Of a stretch of DNA of 64,000 nucleotides, positions 1-8,249 are shown in pieces (the first letter of the stretch is position 1; each line of letters begins with the position of its first letter). The position numbers and the translations under genes were made by a program. A model generated the notes under the pieces. That model saw nothing but the letters and a program-made list of their open reading frames with translations, ran no database searches and had not been told where the DNA came from. Source of the stretch: an uncultured Clostridia bacterium (GTDB lineage: Bacteria > Bacillota > Clostridia > Christensenellales > Borkfalkiaceae); assembly GCA_944368925.1 (NCBI GenBank), contig CALVXG010000003.1:124001-188000 (forward strand). Direction: 5' to 3'.

Positions 1-388
1 TCAGCGCATCGTAAATCCCCGCCTGCAACGTGACGCCTTCATAGACGCGGTCGGGAAATTCCTCCCTGCACACGCGCGCTCTCGCCCTGTAAGAAAAACC
101 CTTCTTCGCAAGCACTTCGTCCGCCACCTTTTCGATGGCCGCAAGATTTTCTTCCAGCGCATCCATCGCTTCCGCTTTGCTTTCGCATTCCGCCGCCACG
201 GGGATCAGAAACTGCACGATGGCGTCTTTCACCTCGTACTTGACCGCCTGGTCTTCCGTCGAATCCGAATTTGCCCGTACGTGCATGCGTAAATACGCCG
301 AAGCCTGCGGAGCCGCCTCCCGCATCGTTACCGCCGCCGTCAGAATTAGTATGAATAAAACACCGAAAACTATACAGATTTTTTTCAT
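1..388 (-). CDS. spoIIR: Stage II sporulation protein R, C-terminus cut by window edge
   Basis: The visible 129 codons encode an N-terminal hydrophobic segment (about residues 3-20, signal-peptide-like) followed by the conserved SpoIIR core, including the R-x-H-V-x-A-N-S-D-S-x-E-D-Q segment near residues 34-47. In Bacillus the secreted SpoIIR made in the forespore triggers SpoIIGA-dependent processing of pro-sigma-E in the mother cell. The start is the ATG at 388-386, with a GGAGG ribosome binding site about 12 bases upstream. The reading frame is open to position 1, so the 3' end lies outside the window. The gene marks the organism as a spore former. Identification rests on the SpoIIR core motif and the length is incomplete. 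Confidence 0.88.
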   Translation of the reverse strand, partial: MKKICIVFGVLFILILTAAVTMREAAPQASAYLRMHVRANSDSTEDQAVKYEVKDAIVQFLIPVAAECESKAEAMDALEENLAAIEKVADEVLAKKGFSYRARARVCREEFPDRVYEGVTLQAGIYDAL

Positions 389-485
389 GCCTCGCTTCCC
401 CTCCGATTTGTGAAAAGATTATTGCCGCCCCGCGCCCCGTTTATACCTTCACGGAAAAATTGTTTTTCAACTTTTCACAACACAA

Positions 486-521
486 AAACGGCGGACAAGC
501 GCCGCCGCTTGTCCGCCGTTT
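486..521 (-). terminator. Intrinsic terminator downstream of rng
   Basis: A 15-bp perfect stem (486-500 with 507-521) encloses a 6-base loop. Read on the minus strand it is followed by a TTTTTG run. It lies about 90 bases past the stop codon of the RNase G gene and before spoIIR, so it probably ends the rng transcript. Confidence 0.75.
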
Positions 522-607
522 CTTATATTATAATTCTGATTTTGCCTGCTGTTTAGGCCGATTTGGCCCTTTTATTTTATAACGCTCCGCCGAAAGTACG
601 CGTTTTG

Positions 608-2089
608 TCAGTAGAGAAGGCGCGCCGTTTCGGGCAGGGTCATGACCGCGCTGTTGTCGCCGCGCACGGTGAAATACTCGTCGTGATAGGTCTTGTGCGG
701 GATCATGTACACGCGCTTTCCCCTCCACTCGCCGTTGACGCTGTCGGTAAACTTGCGGCGGGAAAGAATGTACGCAAACAACCCGTAATTGAGCTCCACG
801 ATCACGTTCTCGTACCCTTCGGAAAAACATTTCTTGATCGCGCATTTGATCTTGAACGCCATGTACGAATCGGAAATGATATACCCCGATCCCTTGCAAT
901 GCGAGCATTTTTTTGTGAGCATGGAAACGTTGTCGCTCTTGACTTTCTTGCGCGTGAACTGCACGAGCCCCAGCTCGGTCATGGGGGTCACGTTGCACTT
1001 GGAACGGTCTTCGCGCAGATATTTTTCCAGCTCCGCCACCACCGCGTCGCGATGTTCACGGTTGACCATGTCGATAAAATCCACGACCACGATCCCGCCC
1101 AGATTGCGAAGGCGGACTTGCCGCGCGATCTCTTTCGCCGCCAGCAAATTGGTGCGGAACACCGTATCTTCCAGGCCCGACCCGCCCGTAAACTTACCCG
1201 TGTTCACGTCGATCGCCGTCAGCGCTTCCGTGCGGTCGAAGATAAGATACGCCCCGTTCGGAAGGGGCACGCGCGGACTCATCAGGCGGTACACCTGCTC
1301 TTCCAGCCCGAAAAACTCGAACATTTCGCGCTTCCCTTCGTAACGCACCAGCTTGCTCTTGCTCCGCGTACGGCGGAACGCCGCTTCCACACGCTGGTAA
1401 CTCTTATCGTCCCCGATATAAATCTTGTCGACGTCCGAAAGATCGAAATCGCGCAAAAGCCGCACGTGTACGTCCGCATCGCGGTAGACCAGATCGCCCA
1501 CCGAAGCATTCTTGTACGCTTCCTCCGCTTCCGCATACAGCCCGCGCAGATATTTCACTTCCTCTTTCAGATCCGCTATCTTTACGTTCGGCGCGTTCGT
1601 GCGCATGACGATCCCGCCGTCGCCGCCCGCCAGCTTTTCCGCCAGCTTCATCATCTGCTCGCGCAGCGCTTCGTCCGTGATCTTGCGTGAGACCGCGCAA
1701 AAATCTGCGTTCGGAAGCAGAATCACGTTCTTTCCCACAAACGAAAGGCACATGCTCAGCCGCGCGCCCTTGCTCCCGATCGGCGATTTCGCTACCTGCA
1801 CCATCACTTCGTCGCCCGCCTTCACGTTCAGCTTCAGCGGCCCGACCTGCGCGCCCGCCGCTTCCGCCGGTATGTCCCCCGCGTACAGATACCCGTTCTT
1901 CTCCCGTCCGAACGCCACAAACGCCGCCTGCATCCCCTCCAGTACGTTGACAACGCGGCCTTTGTAAATATTCCCCGAGATCTCCGTCGAACTGTCCGTG
2001 TCGAGATGAAATTCGACAAGCTGACTCCCCTCGGTCACCGCCGCAAAGCAGTCTTCCCCGAAGTAGTCAAAATACATATTCTTTTGCAT
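608..2089 (-). CDS. rng: Ribonuclease G/E family endoribonuclease
   Basis: This 493-residue protein has the full RNase E/G catalytic layout. An S1-like RNA-binding domain occupies about residues 35-120, with the family segment GNIYKGRVVNVLEGMQAAFV. The DNase I-like catalytic core carries the metal-binding motifs AIDVNTG (near residue 300) and VVVDFIDM (near 345). A zinc-link CxxC (CSHCKGSGY) lies near residue 395. The family cleaves single-stranded AU-rich RNA at 5' monophosphate ends in rRNA maturation and mRNA decay. Length matches RNase G rather than the longer RNase E. It follows spoIVFB, an arrangement seen in Clostridia, but has its own predicted promoter and a downstream terminator. 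Confidence 0.93.
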   Translation of the reverse strand: MQKNMYFDYFGEDCFAAVTEGSQLVEFHLDTDSSTEISGNIYKGRVVNVLEGMQAAFVAFGREKNGYLYAGDIPAEAAGAQVGPLKLNVKAGDEVMVQVAKSPIGSKGARLSMCLSFVGKNVILLPNADFCAVSRKITDEALREQMMKLAEKLAGGDGGIVMRTNAPNVKIADLKEEVKYLRGLYAEAEEAYKNASVGDLVYRDADVHVRLLRDFDLSDVDKIYIGDDKSYQRVEAAFRRTRSKSKLVRYEGKREMFEFFGLEEQVYRLMSPRVPLPNGAYLIFDRTEALTAIDVNTGKFTGGSGLEDTVFRTNLLAAKEIARQVRLRNLGGIVVVDFIDMVNREHRDAVVAELEKYLREDRSKCNVTPMTELGLVQFTRKKVKSDNVSMLTKKCSHCKGSGYIISDSYMAFKIKCAIKKCFSEGYENVIVELNYGLFAYILSRRKFTDSVNGEWRGKRVYMIPHKTYHDEYFTVRGDNSAVMTLPETARLLY

Positions 2090-2161
2090 CTATAAACCTT
2101 GCCGCGCCCGCAGGCGCGAAAATAAAATACCAACTTGCGGAATACTTCCCGTCTTCTTATC

Positions 2162-2190
2162 ATTTTACCACAGGATATACGCCTTTGCAA
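2162..2190 (-). promoter_or_regulatory. Sigma-A-type promoter of rng
   Basis: On the minus strand a TTGCAA -35 (2190-2185) and a TAAAAT -10 (2167-2162) are separated by 17 bases. Transcription would start near 2155 and leave a leader of about 65 bases, containing a small GC-rich hairpin before the rng start codon. Confidence 0.6.
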
Positions 2191-2255
2191 GAGTTCTTAA
2201 AAAAAACCTCGCATTTTTCCGAAAAAACGTTTTCTTTTTCTTGTTTTTACCTTTT

Positions 2256-3200
2256 TTAAGGCTCATCAACACTTTCTTCCCCGATTGCGCCCGCGTCCTC
2301 GTCCAGATACGCCGCGATGGGCGCGCGGATATCCGCCCGCGTCACGATTTTCAGAAACTCGTCCTGCGAAAGCACGCACACCAGTTCGCCGCTCTCGTCA
2401 AAGAGCAGAAGCTCGAGGTATTTCCCGCGTTCGAGAAAGGTTATGGCGCGCCGCACGGGACTGCTCTGCAAAAGCGCCACCCGCCTGACGGCCATGCCGC
2501 GGGAAAGCCCGCGCGAAAAATCCTGAAAAAAACGCGTATACCGCTCGTCGCGTGCGCCGAACGTTCCGAACAGCACGAACAGCGCGAAAAACAAAATACT
2601 CACGTTGGGAGCGGAAAAACAGCTCGCGGCAAACAGCGCGGCCAGCGCGCAGGACAAACCGATCCCCGCCCCGAGCATACACCTGCGCGCAAAGGTGTCC
2701 CCCTTCCACTTGACGAGAAAACAGCAAAGAATGCGCCCGCCGTCCAGAGGGTACGCGGGCAGAAGATTGACGGCGGCAAGAAACGCCGACGCGATCGCCG
2801 CAGTGTCGGTGTAGGGATAGGTATCGGGAAAGAGCCACCAGAGCGCAACGAATCCCGCCGCACACGCGGCGTTGACGAGCGGCCCCGCCAGCGCCAGACG
2901 GATCTCGTCGGAAAGAGGGATGCCCTCGATATCCCCCGAAACGATCGCCCCGCAGGGCAAAAGCCGCAGGCGCGAAAGCCTGCACCCGATGCGCGCCGCG
3001 TATGCGGCGTGCCCGAATTCGTGGATCACCGCGACGAGCGTATACACCAAAAACAGAAAGAGCTGTCCCTTGTAGAAAAACCATAGTCCGAACAAAAGAA
3101 AGAGCGGATGCACGGAAACCGTGAACCGCTCTTTTTCGGGCTTTGCGGCGTTTTTCCCGCCGCGGAAAAACGCCGCGAACTTTTTCATGAATTTTTGCAT
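2256..3200 (-). CDS. spoIVFB: Site-2 metalloprotease, SpoIVFB-like
   Basis: This 314-residue multi-pass membrane protein carries the M50 zinc motif HEFGH near residue 61 and the second motif LDGGRI near residue 152 (within NLLPAYPLDGGR). A cytoplasmic CBS-like tail follows after about residue 225. This is the architecture of SpoIVFB, the intramembrane protease that releases mother-cell sigma-K from its pro-form. It sits 27 bases downstream of a spoIVFA-like gene, which supports the assignment over a generic M50 protease. The start at 3200 has a GGGG stretch 6 bases upstream; an in-frame ATG four codons later is an alternative. Confidence 0.85.
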   Translation of the reverse strand: MQKFMKKFAAFFRGGKNAAKPEKERFTVSVHPLFLLFGLWFFYKGQLFLFLVYTLVAVIHEFGHAAYAARIGCRLSRLRLLPCGAIVSGDIEGIPLSDEIRLALAGPLVNAACAAGFVALWWLFPDTYPYTDTAAIASAFLAAVNLLPAYPLDGGRILCCFLVKWKGDTFARRCMLGAGIGLSCALAALFAASCFSAPNVSILFFALFVLFGTFGARDERYTRFFQDFSRGLSRGMAVRRVALLQSSPVRRAITFLERGKYLELLLFDESGELVCVLSQDEFLKIVTRADIRAPIAAYLDEDAGAIGEESVDEP

Positions 3201-3227
3201 TTTTGCCCCGACCGCACCGAAATTTCT

Positions 3228-3995
3228 CTATACGTTCCAGACGATATCGTTGTTCTCGTTGACCGTGAACGACGTGATCAGCGAACCCGCGTCGTACATG
3301 GATACCGAAACGGGCGCCGCGCCGTCCGTAAACCCGACGGGTATGGTCGCAAAAACCGTATCCCCCGCTTCGACGTACGCGTGCGTAAGGCCGGTGATCA
3401 CCGTCGAAAAAGAGGTCGTGTGCGAAACTTCCACCGTGTAGCCGTTTTCACCCTGCGCCACGTTCGACACCGTGCCGCCGTACGGCGCATACACGCTGCA
3501 TTCGCCCTGGAAAGTCACTACCCCCGTATCCGAAACCGTGCAGACGATCTCCGAATCGGACACCACGGGATACAGCGTAAGTTCCGAATAGGTACGGTCG
3601 TCCTGCACCGCCGCGGGCGTCCCTTCCGTCACAAGCCCGCGGAAAAACGTGTTGATCGCACTGTTCTCCCAGAACAGATTGGTCAGCAATATCGCCGCAC
3701 ACAGCGCACACACCGCCACAAATTCCGCGATCAGCACCTTGCCGTCCAAAAATTTCTTCCGCGGCGCCTTCGGCTCTTCCTCGCCGTACACGCGCGGCTC
3801 ACCGTAATCGGTGATGTTCTCCCCTTCCGCCATACGCTCGTCATACTGCGCGTTCTCCACACGCTCGTTGACCGTCTCCACGACCTGCTCTTTCAGCTCC
3901 GCCGGCTCCTTCTTGCGCTTGCTGCGCTTTTTCGTGACATTGAGAGTGTTGACGGGTATTTCGAGCATCTCCGCATAGTCGATGGTTTCGCTCAT
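3228..3995 (-). CDS. spoIVFA: SpoIVFA-like M23-fold sporulation protein
   Basis: This 255-residue protein has a charged cytoplasmic N-terminus (residues 1-105, rich in Lys and Glu), one transmembrane helix (about 108-126) and an extracytoplasmic C-terminal domain. That domain resembles a lysostaphin-fold (M23/LytM) domain: VYAPYGGTVSNVAQGENGYTV, then VITGLTHAYVEAGDTV. The HxxxD and HxH zinc ligands of active M23 peptidases are not evident, as expected for SpoIVFA, which regulates SpoIVFB rather than cutting peptidoglycan. A GGAGG ribosome binding site precedes the ATG by 9 bases. The gene leads directly into spoIVFB. Confidence 0.72.
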   Translation of the reverse strand: MSETIDYAEMLEIPVNTLNVTKKRSKRKKEPAELKEQVVETVNERVENAQYDERMAEGENITDYGEPRVYGEEEPKAPRKKFLDGKVLIAEFVAVCALCAAILLTNLFWENSAINTFFRGLVTEGTPAAVQDDRTYSELTLYPVVSDSEIVCTVSDTGVVTFQGECSVYAPYGGTVSNVAQGENGYTVEVSHTTSFSTVITGLTHAYVEAGDTVFATIPVGFTDGAAPVSVSMYDAGSLITSFTVNENNDIVWNV

Positions 3996-4031
3996 AACTC
4001 ATTTCCTCCGTTTTTTGTTCGTTGTATTTGT

Positions 4032-4039
4032 ATTGTATG
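4032..4039 (-). promoter_or_regulatory. Possible sigma-E-type -10 element before spoIVFA
   Basis: The minus strand reads CATACAAT here, a good match to the CATACAnT -10 element of mother-cell sigma-E promoters, about 40 bases before the spoIVFA start. spoIVF operons are known sigma-E targets. The matching -35 element is not convincing, so this is a tentative call. Confidence 0.3.
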
Positions 4040-4088
4040 CGCCTTTTTTCCCTTTCAGAACTGTTTTTTGAATTTTTTCCGTTTTTGT

Positions 4089-4117
4089 TTGCACCTTTTC
4101 GAATTTTCCTGTATAAT
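4089..4117 (+). promoter_or_regulatory. Sigma-A-type promoter of the metF-metH operon
   Basis: TTGCAC (4089-4094) and TATAAT (4112-4117) are separated by 17 bases. Transcription would begin near 4124, giving a leader of about 76 bases. I looked for a SAM or cobalamin riboswitch in the leader and saw neither. Confidence 0.8.
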
Positions 4118-4199
4118 ATGAATAGCCGCTTTTTTACGGGCTTCACCCGCACCGCGGCACTTTCCATCCCTTTAAATCTATTCTTCGGGTATATACATT

Positions 4200-5075
4200 A
4201 TGAAAATTTCCCAACTTTTTCAACAAAAGAAGGCGGTGTACTCTTTCGAGATCTTCCCGCCCAAACCTTCGGCGGAACTTTCCGCCGTGCAGGGTACCAT
4301 TGAAGAGCTCTCTTCTCTGCACCCCGACTATATTTCCGTGACCTGCAGCGCGGGCGGTTCGGGAAACTCCCGCACCGGCGAAATCGCGCGGCTGGTACGC
4401 AGCTGCGGCGTCGAACCTTTGGCGCACGTGACCTGCATCAATTCGGATAAAACATCCGTCCGCGCCGCGCTCGATTCGCTGCAGGCGGACGGAATCGAAA
4501 ACGTCCTTGCGCTCCGCGGCGACCGCATTGCGGGCGCCGAAGACAGCAGAGATTTCGCACACGCATCCGACCTCGTGCGCTTTATCCGCGAAAACGGCTA
4601 CACTTTCGATATCGCGGGCGCATGCTATCCCGAATGCCACCCCGAATGCACGGACATCCTCACCGATATCCGCAATTTAAAGAAAAAAGTGGACGCGGGC
4701 GTGACGCATCTGAACACGCAGCTGTTTTTCGATAACGAAGACTTCTTCCGCTTCCGCGACATGCTCTCGCTTGCGGGCATCGACGTGCCCGTCCAGGCAG
4801 GCATCATGCCGCTCGTCAAAAAGGGGCACGTCGACCGCATCATCTCCCTTTCGGGCGCCAAGATCCCCGCGAAAATCTCGCGCATGATCTCCCATTTCTA
4901 CGACAAGCCCGAATCGCTCATGGAAGCGGGCATCGCCTACGCCGTCGACCAGATCGTCGACCTGCTCTCGGCGGGCGTGCGCGGCATTCACCTCTACGTC
5001 ATGAACAACCCCTATGTGGCGCGCCGCATCAGCGACAGCGTGAAAAACATTTTAGGTGAGATCAATGCAGGTTGA
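4200..5075 (+). CDS. metF: 5,10-methylenetetrahydrofolate reductase
   Basis: This 291-residue flavoprotein has the MetF TIM-barrel signatures: SFEIFPPK at the N-terminus, YISVTCSAGGS, the folate/FAD segment ALRGDR near residue 107, and the THLNTQLFFDNEDFFRF block. It reduces methylene-THF to methyl-THF, the methyl donor for MetH encoded two genes downstream. The ATG at 4200 has no clear Shine-Dalgarno sequence. The stop codon overlaps the start of the next gene by 11 bases, which indicates translational coupling in a metF-activation domain-metH operon. Confidence 0.93.
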   Translation: MKISQLFQQKKAVYSFEIFPPKPSAELSAVQGTIEELSSLHPDYISVTCSAGGSGNSRTGEIARLVRSCGVEPLAHVTCINSDKTSVRAALDSLQADGIENVLALRGDRIAGAEDSRDFAHASDLVRFIRENGYTFDIAGACYPECHPECTDILTDIRNLKKKVDAGVTHLNTQLFFDNEDFFRFRDMLSLAGIDVPVQAGIMPLVKKGHVDRIISLSGAKIPAKISRMISHFYDKPESLMEAGIAYAVDQIVDLLSAGVRGIHLYVMNNPYVARRISDSVKNILGEINAG

Positions 5076-5715
5076 CCGCGAGGAATTTTTACGCTATCTC
5101 GGCTGGAAAGGTCAGAAAACGGACGATACGTTCCTTGAAAAATTGGACGAAGCCGCAAAGCATTGCCTGTCTTTGGCGACGCCGCGCTCCGTCGTGAGAA
5201 AGTTTGAACTCACCGACGCGCTCGAACTCAAAGGCACGGGATTTTTCCTCGAAGGAAAGGATATCCGCGCACACCTTTCGGGGTGCGGAGAGATCTATTT
5301 AATGGCGGCGACCGTCGGGATCGGCATGGAACGGGAGCTTTTCCGCCTTTCGCAAAAGAGCGCGAACGCCGCGCTCCTTTTCGATACCGCCGCAAGCTGC
5401 GCCGTGGAGAGCTACTGCGACGACGTGTGCGACGACCTGCAAAAGGAGTGCCCTTTTCTGCTTACCGCGCGCTTTTCCTGCGGGTACGGAGATTTTCCCC
5501 TCACCGCGCAGAAAGATATCTGCAAACTGCTGCGCACCGATTCGCAGATCGGGCTGTGCTGCGATGAATCTTACCTGCTTACGCCGCGCAAATCGGTGAC
5601 TGCCGTCATCGGCGTGAGCCGTATCCCCTATGTCCCCGAGAAAGCGCCCGTGCGCTGCATGCACAAGTGTTCCGCCTGTAAAAACGCGGGCTGCGCTTTC
5701 CGTAAAACGGAGTAA
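5065..5715 (+). CDS. Free-standing MetH activation-domain protein
   Basis: This 216-residue protein resembles the C-terminal AdoMet-binding reactivation domain of cobalamin-dependent methionine synthase: the AATVGIGMERE segment near residue 80, the CGYGDFPLTAQKDI segment near residue 145, and the SVTAVIGVSR segment. The domain binds AdoMet and supports reductive methylation of MetH after the cobalamin oxidises. A Cys-rich tail (CMHKCSACKNAGC) follows. The MetH encoded immediately downstream lacks this domain, so the two proteins together make one full-length MetH. The ATG at 5065 is preferred over the upstream GTG at 5056 because AGGTGA lies just before it. Confidence 0.87.
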   Translation: MQVDREEFLRYLGWKGQKTDDTFLEKLDEAAKHCLSLATPRSVVRKFELTDALELKGTGFFLEGKDIRAHLSGCGEIYLMAATVGIGMERELFRLSQKSANAALLFDTAASCAVESYCDDVCDDLQKECPFLLTARFSCGYGDFPLTAQKDICKLLRTDSQIGLCCDESYLLTPRKSVTAVIGVSRIPYVPEKAPVRCMHKCSACKNAGCAFRKTE

Positions 5716-5720
5716 CCGCT

Positions 5721-8102
5721 ATGGATTTTCTGAAATTTTTAAAAGACAACATCGTCGTTTTCGACGGCGCCTTCGGTACGCTTTTGCAACAAAAAGCGGG
5801 GAACGTAGGCACGATTCCCGAACGACTGAACCTGGATAACCCCGCATTGATCTCCGAAATTTACCGCGACTACGCGCGCGCGGGCGCGGACGTAATCACC
5901 GCCAATACTTTCGGTGCGAACGAGCTCAAGATCGGCTCCGCCTCTCTCTGCAAAGAGATCGTACGGGCGGCCGTCGCCCTTGCGCGCAAAGAGGCGGGAG
6001 AGCACAAATTCGTGGCGCTGGACATCGGCCCGACGGGACAGCTTCTGGAGCCGATGGGCAGCCTCTCTTTCGAAGGGGCGTACAACGTCTTTGCGAACGT
6101 GGTCGAAGCGGGAAAAGAGGGCGCGGACGTCATTCTCATCGAGACGATGGCGGATCTGCAGGAGCTGCGCGCCGCCCTTCTGGCGGCAAAAGAGCACAGC
6201 GACCTGCCCGTCCTCTGCTCCATGACCTTCGAGGAAAACGGCAGGACTTTCGCAGGGTGCGACCCCGTGTGCTATGCCGTGACGGCATCGCCGCTCGCGG
6301 ACGCCGTGGGCGTAAACTGTTCGCTGGGGCCCGACAAGCTCCTGCCCGTCGTCCGCACCATTCTCGCCAATACGGACAAGCCCGTCATCGTACAGGCGAA
6401 CGCGGGTCTTCCCGATGCAAATCTTCATTACAGCATCGGCGCCGAAGAATTTGCCGCAAGCTATGAAATTTTCGTGCGCGAAGGGGTGCGCATCATCGGC
6501 GGGTGCTGCGGCACGACGCCCGAATACATTGCAAAACTGCGCGCGATCGCAGACCGAAGCAAACCGTTTTCTCTCGCGCACGCGCGCCGTTCCTGCGTTT
6601 GCAGCGCGACGAAAGCCGTCTTTGTCGACGGCGTGCGCGTGATCGGCGAACGAATCAACCCCACGGGCAAAAAGGCGATGAAGCAGGCGCTTCTCGAACA
6701 GAATTACGCCTTTGTCCGCACCCAGGCGATCGAACAGACGGAGGCGGGCGCCGATATCCTCGACGTCAATGCGGGACTTCCCGAAATCGACGAAAAAGAG
6801 ACGCTCGTGCGGCTCATCCGCGAAGTGCAGGCGGTCAGCGACCTGCCCGTGCAGATCGACTGCGGGAAACCCGAAGCCATCGCCGCCGCCCTGCGCATTT
6901 ACTGCGGCAAGGCCATCGTCAATTCGGTCAACGGCGAAGACAAGACCCTGCATTCCGTTCTGCCGCTCGTGCGAAAGTACGGCGCCGCCGTCGTGGGACT
7001 GACCATGGACGAACGCGGACTCCCCCACACCTGCGCGCAGCGGGTGGAGATCGCCGAAAAGATCATAAAAACCTGCGCGGAATACGGCATTCCCGAAGAG
7101 GATATCTACATCGATTGCCTCACGCTCACCGCCAGCGCCGAACAGGGTCAGGCGGAAGAAACCCTGCGCGCCATGCGCGAGATCAAACAAAAATACCGCG
7201 TCAAGACCGTATTGGGCGTGAGCAACATCTCGTTCGGGCTGCCCAACCGCCAGATCATCAACACCGCCTTTCTGACCGCCGCCATGTTTGCGGGCTTGGA
7301 TTGCCCCATCATCAACCCGAATATTCCCGAGAACATGCAGGCGGTGGCGGCGTACAAAGTGCTCGGCGGCGAGGATAAAAACTGCGTCGCCTACACCGAA
7401 AAATACGGTGCCGTGAAAATTGCGACGTCCGTGACCTCTTCCGCCGCGGCGCCCGCCGCACAAGATTCGGACGATATTTCCCACGCCATACGCAAGGGCC
7501 TGCCCGAAGCGGGCGCGATCGCCGCAAAAATGCTGCGGACGGTTCCGCCGCTGGAGCTGATCGACCGCTATCTGATCCCCGCCCTCAACGCCGTGGGCGA
7601 CGAATACGAAAAGGGAACGCTGTTCCTGCCGCAGCTCATCGCGGCGGCGGAAAGCGCGAAGCTCTGCTTCGACGAAGTGAAAAAACTTCTGCCCGGCGAG
7701 AGCACCGAGCGAGGCAAGATCGTGCTCGCGACCGTGCGCGGCGACATTCACGATATCGGCAAAAACATCGTAAAAACCGTTCTGGAAAACTACGGGTACA
7801 AGGTCATCGACTTAGGCAGGAACGTCCCGCCCGAGACGATCGCGGAGACGTGCGAACGCGAACACGTTTTGCTGTGCGGCCTCTCCGCACTCATGACGAC
7901 GACCGTCCCGTCCATGGAAGAAACCATCCGTCTCCTGCGGGAGCGGTGCCCTCAATGCCGCGTCATGGTGGGCGGCGCCGTACTCAACCCCGACTACGCC
8001 CGCAAGATCGGCGCCGACTGGTATTGCAAAGACGCCAACGCCGACGTGAAAATCGCGAGATCCATTTTCGAGAACGGCGAAAAAGTCCCGACCCTGCGCT
8101 GA
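5721..8102 (+). CDS. metH: Cobalamin-dependent methionine synthase lacking the activation domain
   Basis: This 793-residue protein has four modules in MetH order. The homocysteine-binding domain spans about 1-285, with zinc ligands Cys200 (GVNCS) and Cys262-Cys263 (GGCCG). The pterin/methyl-THF domain spans about 300-580 (GERINPTGKK, DILDVNAGLPE). The cobalamin cap helix bundle spans about 590-665. The Rossmann B12 domain has the lower axial ligand His677 in DIHDIGKN. The roughly 350-residue reactivation domain of E. coli MetH is absent and is supplied by the gene just upstream. It transfers methyl from methyl-THF to homocysteine and depends on cobalamin, as does the corrinoid locus at 57-64 kb. 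Confidence 0.95.
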   Translation: MDFLKFLKDNIVVFDGAFGTLLQQKAGNVGTIPERLNLDNPALISEIYRDYARAGADVITANTFGANELKIGSASLCKEIVRAAVALARKEAGEHKFVALDIGPTGQLLEPMGSLSFEGAYNVFANVVEAGKEGADVILIETMADLQELRAALLAAKEHSDLPVLCSMTFEENGRTFAGCDPVCYAVTASPLADAVGVNCSLGPDKLLPVVRTILANTDKPVIVQANAGLPDANLHYSIGAEEFAASYEIFVREGVRIIGGCCGTTPEYIAKLRAIADRSKPFSLAHARRSCVCSATKAVFVDGVRVIGERINPTGKKAMKQALLEQNYAFVRTQAIEQTEAGADILDVNAGLPEIDEKETLVRLIREVQAVSDLPVQIDCGKPEAIAAALRIYCGKAIVNSVNGEDKTLHSVLPLVRKYGAAVVGLTMDERGLPHTCAQRVEIAEKIIKTCAEYGIPEEDIYIDCLTLTASAEQGQAEETLRAMREIKQKYRVKTVLGVSNISFGLPNRQIINTAFLTAAMFAGLDCPIINPNIPENMQAVAAYKVLGGEDKNCVAYTEKYGAVKIATSVTSSAAAPAAQDSDDISHAIRKGLPEAGAIAAKMLRTVPPLELIDRYLIPALNAVGDEYEKGTLFLPQLIAAAESAKLCFDEVKKLLPGESTERGKIVLATVRGDIHDIGKNIVKTVLENYGYKVIDLGRNVPPETIAETCEREHVLLCGLSALMTTTVPSMEETIRLLRERCPQCRVMVGGAVLNPDYARKIGADWYCKDANADVKIARSIFENGEKVPTLR

Positions 8103-8131
8103 CTTGCTTTCGGCGCCCGAGACTTTTAAAA

Positions 8132-8163
8132 ATGCCCTTTCGGGCATCTGCGCCTCAGGCGCA
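8132..8163 (+). terminator. Two small hairpins after metH
   Basis: ATGCCC/GGGCAT (8132-8137 with 8142-8147) and TGCGCC/GGCGCA (8149-8154 with 8158-8163) form two adjacent 6-bp stems. Neither is followed by a clear T-run, so termination is uncertain. They separate the metH operon from the dipeptidase gene. Confidence 0.35.
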
Positions 8164-8249
8164 AGGCCTTTGGCGGAAAATATAAAAACGCGCGGACACA
8201 TGCCTTTGACGGACATATGCCTGCAATCGGAATAAAAAGGAGCAGAAAT

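Noticed and set aside
4124-4199. SAM or cobalamin riboswitch in the metF leader
   Set aside because: The leader is too short for a cobalamin riboswitch and shows neither the SAM-I core bases nor the B12 box.
5739-7751. Long antisense open frames opposite metH, the giant lipoprotein gene, RNase G and others
   Set aside because: They are by-products of high GC in the third codon position of real genes, have Arg/Ala/His-rich low-complexity translations and no ribosome binding sites.
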